37,564 bases of DNA from Paracoccaceae bacterium (GTDB lineage: Bacteria > Pseudomonadota > Alphaproteobacteria > Rhodobacterales > Rhodobacteraceae). The notes beneath the pieces are model-generated. The model was not told the origin of the DNA. It ran no database searches and was given only the letters and a program-made list of their open reading frames with translations. The position numbers and the translations under genes are program-made. The number at the start of each line of letters is the position of its first letter. Position 1 is the first letter of the stretch. The stretch is from contig JAHRVG010000069.1 of NCBI GenBank assembly GCA_019090795.1, forward strand, positions 1-37,564, written 5' to 3'. Below, one piece after another: positions 34,851 to 37,564 of this stretch.

Positions 34851-36002
34851 ATGACACGCAATTCTGATCTGTCTCCGCAGACAAAGGCCGCGCAGGCCTT
34901 GCATATGCTGGATCGGGAATCCGGTGCGGTTGTGCCAGCAATGCACAGCGCCTCGACCTTTGCGCGCGACGAAAACTACGAACTGCGTGATGGATTTGTG
35001 TACAGCCGCTACGGATCGCCCACCACGCGACAGGGCGAGGATGTAATCGCTGCGCTAGAGGATGCTGATGAAACCCTGCTGTTTAACTCCGGCATGTCCG
35101 CAACTGTTGCGGTGGTTGAAGCATTGCCGGTGGGTGCCCATGTTGTCGCCCAATCCATGATGTATCACGTTGGTTTAAACTGGTTGCAACGACAGGCTGC
35201 ACGCGGCGTGATCGGGCTTGATGCCTTTGAGGCTGGCAACCTACAAGCGTTGAAAGCTGCCATCAAACCGGGCAAAACAAAACTGGTATGGATCGAAACC
35301 CCAGCCAATGGCGACTGGTCTGTCACTGATATCGTCGCCGCTGCTGACATGGCGCATGCCGCAGGCGCTATTTTGATGTGTGACAGCACTGCCGCGCCGC
35401 CCTGCACCACGCGACCTTTGGAGCTGGGGGCGGATATCTCTTTCCATTCCGCCACCAAATACCTCAACGGCCATTCCGACCTGACCGCAGGCGTTTTATC
35501 TGCCCGTTCTGCCCTGCCAGTCTGGGAGGAAATTCGCAATGTGCGGGGTTTTCAAGGCACCACCCTGCCCGGTTTTGAGGCGTGGTTGCTCATTCGCGGG
35601 CTACGCACGCTCTACATCCGCTACAAGACAGCCAGCGATAATGCAATGCAGTTGGCACAGCATTTCGAGGGGGCTGACGCTATTGATTGCGTGCTCTATC
35701 CCGGCCTGCCCAGCCACGCAGGCCACGCAATCGCAGCGCGCCAAATGACGGGCGGTTACGGCGGCATGATGTCCTTGCTGGTTGCAGGCCCAAAGGGGCG
35801 CGCGCTGGCCATCGCCAAAGCCTGCAAGGTTTTCATCCCCGCCACTTCTCTGGGGGGCGTCGAAAGCCTGATTGAACACCGCATGACTGTTTCCGGTGAG
35901 GGTTATGGCATCCCCGAAAATTTGCTGCGCCTATCAATCGGGATTGAACACGTTGATGATCTGATCGCTGATCTGGAACAGGCCATTGCGCAAACCGCGT
36001 GA
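34851..36002 (+). CDS. Transsulfuration-type PLP enzyme (cystathionine beta-lyase-like)
   Basis: A 383-residue enzyme of the Cys/Met metabolism PLP family. The schiff-base lysine is K203 in HSATKYLNGHSD, the PLP ring contact is D178, and YSRYGSPTTR (51-60) gives the phosphate-binding Tyr/Arg of the neighbouring subunit. The family covers cystathionine beta-lyase, gamma-synthase and methionine gamma-lyase; short-range sequence does not separate them. Context with gpt is not informative. The length is normal. Confidence 0.87.
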   Translation: MTRNSDLSPQTKAAQALHMLDRESGAVVPAMHSASTFARDENYELRDGFVYSRYGSPTTRQGEDVIAALEDADETLLFNSGMSATVAVVEALPVGAHVVAQSMMYHVGLNWLQRQAARGVIGLDAFEAGNLQALKAAIKPGKTKLVWIETPANGDWSVTDIVAAADMAHAAGAILMCDSTAAPPCTTRPLELGADISFHSATKYLNGHSDLTAGVLSARSALPVWEEIRNVRGFQGTTLPGFEAWLLIRGLRTLYIRYKTASDNAMQLAQHFEGADAIDCVLYPGLPSHAGHAIAARQMTGGYGGMMSLLVAGPKGRALAIAKACKVFIPATSLGGVESLIEHRMTVSGEGYGIPENLLRLSIGIEHVDDLIADLEQAIAQTA

Positions 36003-36019
36003 TGGAATACTTAGAAAAA

Positions 36020-36820
36020 CTAAGCCAGCAGGAAACGCTCGATAACGGGGTTCACAAGATCAGGACGGCTGAGCGGAGCCATATGCCCACCTTGGGCTAC
36101 TGTTTCAACTTTCCAACTCGTTGAATTCCGCAACAGATCAACAATCTCGCGGATCGGCCGCACTGTAGTAGGGTCATACATTACCAAAGTCTGCGCATGA
36201 ATTCCGGAAACCAAAGTTTGCAATTCCAGTGTCTCGGCCATCATGCCCTCCCATTCATGACTATTTGACTTCAAAGCTTTGGCAAAAATCCCCCGGTGTT
36301 CCAGACTGGTTCCCTCCCATGTACCATCGCCGCCCCAATAATCGGCAAAATACTCTGCAGCACTCATCCAGTCGTCGCGGGCTCCGTGGTATTTGATAAT
36401 ATCGCGCAACTTAACAGCCTCGGCAAAAGCATCCTCGCGTTTATTGTCCCGCAACAGGAAGAACGGGTTGGGTTCGAAAAGCACAAGTTTCCTGACGCAG
36501 GTTCCCAACTGCAATGCGGCCTTCATTGCAATCACGCCACCAAAAGAATGTCCGACCAAACACACATCTTCACATTCGGGCGGAATTGCCGTCATTATCA
36601 GGTCAAGCTGATCGTCAAGCGTTTGGGGTTTGCTGTCAGACCAAGGGGGTGTCTTGCCATAGCCGAATAAATTGACCGCCCTTACCGTAAAATTCGGCGA
36701 CAGGCAGTCCATTAGTTTGCGCCATTGTCGTGCCCCCGAAACACTTGAGTGGAGCAAAATTACCAACGGTCCGCTTCCTGCCTCCAAGTAATCCACAACA
36801 AAGTCTGGCAATTTCTTCAC
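36020..36820 (-). CDS. Alpha/beta hydrolase
   Basis: A 266-residue alpha/beta hydrolase. The oxyanion segment LLHSSVSGARQW (22-33), the nucleophile elbow GHSFGG (Ser92) and the catalytic His in AQGGHMAPLSRPD (near 248) are visible; an acid in the LVMYDPTTVRPI segment completes the triad. No signal peptide is present. The substrate is unknown. It follows gapR by 16 bp with AGGAG before the start. Confidence 0.88.
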   Translation of the reverse strand: MKKLPDFVVDYLEAGSGPLVILLHSSVSGARQWRKLMDCLSPNFTVRAVNLFGYGKTPPWSDSKPQTLDDQLDLIMTAIPPECEDVCLVGHSFGGVIAMKAALQLGTCVRKLVLFEPNPFFLLRDNKREDAFAEAVKLRDIIKYHGARDDWMSAAEYFADYWGGDGTWEGTSLEHRGIFAKALKSNSHEWEGMMAETLELQTLVSGIHAQTLVMYDPTTVRPIREIVDLLRNSTSWKVETVAQGGHMAPLSRPDLVNPVIERFLLA

Positions 36821-36836
36821 TCCTGTTCAGGTTGGG

Positions 36837-37112
36837 CTACATCCCGAGCGCTTCTTTGTACATTTCCAGAACCGCTTCTTCCTCGGAAATCTCGGCGGGG
36901 TCTTTTTTGCGCAGGGCCACAATCTTGCGCAATACCTTGGTGTCATAGCCACGCGACTTGGCCTCGGCCATCACCTCTTTTTGCTGCTCCGCGATGTCCT
37001 TTTTCTCCGCTTCCAGCCGCTCGAAACGTTCCACGAATGCGCGCAATTCGCCAGCTGCCACGCGGTAGGTGTTGTCGCCGGGGTTCGGGGTGTGTTCTGT
37101 TTCGTCGTTCAT
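36837..37112 (-). CDS. gapR: GapR-family nucleoid-associated protein (DUF2312)
   Basis: This 91-residue protein shows the DUF2312 core [57 protein letters not shown]. The family was characterised in Caulobacter as GapR, which clamps overtwisted DNA ahead of replication and transcription. The coiled-coil helix at about 20-60 and the [10 protein letters not shown] helix are kept. It supports an alphaproteobacterial origin. Confidence 0.92.
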   Translation of the reverse strand: MNDETEHTPNPGDNTYRVAAGELRAFVERFERLEAEKKDIAEQQKEVMAEAKSRGYDTKVLRKIVALRKKDPAEISEEEAVLEMYKEALGM

Positions 37113-37235
37113 GATGCTCGTCTCGTTAAATTATCGGTGTTTGTCTGATTACCCCTCCCGCGCCTGCGCCGCAAGGCCGCGCTTGTCGCAATTGCTTGCT
37201 TGCTGTAAACAGCCCGCAAAACGAAAGGTATCCCC

Positions 37236-37448
37236 ATGGATTATCTGGTCATCCCCGGTGCAATCATCGCCCTTATCGGCATCGCAGGCCTTGCTTATTG
37301 CATCATTCAGGCCAACAAACTGCGCACGTCGGGACTAGAAGGCGAAGAGCTGGTCGGCAAGTTGCGCGCCCTGATTCCCATCAATCTGGCGTCTGTATTC
37401 ACCGCCACGATCGGGTTGGCCGCAGTGGTGATCGGAATGCTTTTATAA
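37236..37448 (+). CDS. Small hypothetical membrane protein
   Basis: A 70-residue protein with two hydrophobic helices (about 4-24 and 47-69) around a charged loop (ANKLRTSGLEGEELVGKLRALIP). CGAAAGG lies before the start. I recognise no family. Both the layout and the small size suggest an inner-membrane protein. Its end overlaps the convergent partial hydrolase gene by 6 bp. Confidence 0.75.
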   Translation: MDYLVIPGAIIALIGIAGLAYCIIQANKLRTSGLEGEELVGKLRALIPINLASVFTATIGLAAVVIGMLL

Positions 37449-37564
37449 GGCTGCATCCACAGCAGTAATGGCCGCCCTGATCAGGGCCAGCTGTTGGGGT
37501 TCCGAAAACCGGTGATCTGCCCCTTTGACCAGTGTCAGCTGCATATCTGCACAATCCGCATGAT
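37443..37564 (-). CDS. Alpha/beta hydrolase, C-terminal fragment (cut by window end)
   Basis: Only the last 40 residues are in the window: ...HADCADMQLTLVKGADHRFSEPQQLALIRAAITAVDAAL. The segment LVKGADHRFS carries the catalytic histidine (DHR) of alpha/beta hydrolases of the ABHD10/BD-FAE type, and the following helix is the usual C-terminus. The start lies beyond base 37564. Confidence 0.75.
   Translation of the reverse strand, partial: HADCADMQLTLVKGADHRFSEPQQLALIRAAITAVDAAL

Noticed and set aside
36010-36024. Hairpin CTTAG-AAAAA-CTAAG between the PLP enzyme and the hydrolase
   Set aside because: A 5-bp AT-rich stem without T-tract; it could be chance.
1-37564. Mobile elements, CRISPR arrays or phage genes
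   Set aside because: No transposase, integrase, terminal repeats, regularly spaced repeats or phage-type genes were seen anywhere in the window.

Overview
The window looks like chromosomal DNA of an alphaproteobacterium, most likely a Rhodobacterales/Roseobacter-type marine bacterium. The evidence is protein character only: a GapR-type DUF2312 protein, a B12-dependent NrdJ ribonucleotide reductase with predicted NrdR boxes, a double cold-shock-domain protein, and the DUF3305/DUF3306/TAT-peptide set that accompanies alphaproteobacterial formate dehydrogenases. No transposase, integrase, CRISPR array or rRNA is visible. One tRNA (Pro, TGG) is present.

Layout. (1) 1-4723: the 5' part of a membrane-anchored cytochrome c gene (minus), a near-perfect palindromic operator, then an RND efflux pair (adaptor + permease, plus). 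(2) 4757-16956: a 12-kb minus-strand run that reads, in transcription order, DUF3305, DUF3306, TorD-like chaperone, a 62-aa TAT-signal peptide, fdhA, fdhB, fdhC, a NarI-like cytochrome b, an HdrD/DsrK-like CCG iron-sulfur protein, an NtrC-type response regulator that has lost the sigma-54 contact motif, and its sensor kinase. (3) 17135-22530: a divergent plus-strand run with a short hypothetical gene, a 652-aa multi-cluster ferredoxin, DUF6494, an ApbC/Mrp ATPase, a biotin/lipoate ligase-family protein and a DUF6505-like protein. It is interrupted by a minus-strand gene that fuses a shortened TupA-like binding domain to a cytochrome c. (4) 22552-25047: tupB-tupC-tupA tungstate ABC transporter (minus). 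(5) 25191-37564: ordinary genes: an MFS transporter, nrdJ, tRNA-Pro, a DUF192 protein, a cold-shock protein, pdxH, fabI, a LysE exporter, gpt, a transsulfuration-type PLP enzyme, two alpha/beta hydrolases (one cut by the window end), gapR and a small membrane protein.

How the parts fit. Regions 2 to 4 read as one functional island for a periplasmic, quinone-linked, cysteine-type formate dehydrogenase. Tungstate import supplies the metal, the TorD-like protein and several uncharacterised proteins probably serve maturation, and FdhABC passes electrons to the membrane. A DsrMK/HdrDE-like module is translationally coupled directly behind fdhC, which suggests a second electron outlet or inlet. A HupT/HupR-style two-component system closes the operon. 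The most unusual elements are the TupA-like/cytochrome c fusion, the FDH plus HdrD-like coupling, the regulator without GAFTGA, the paired palindromes 41 bp apart in the divergent promoter region, and hairpins in four of the wider intercistronic gaps of the fdh run.
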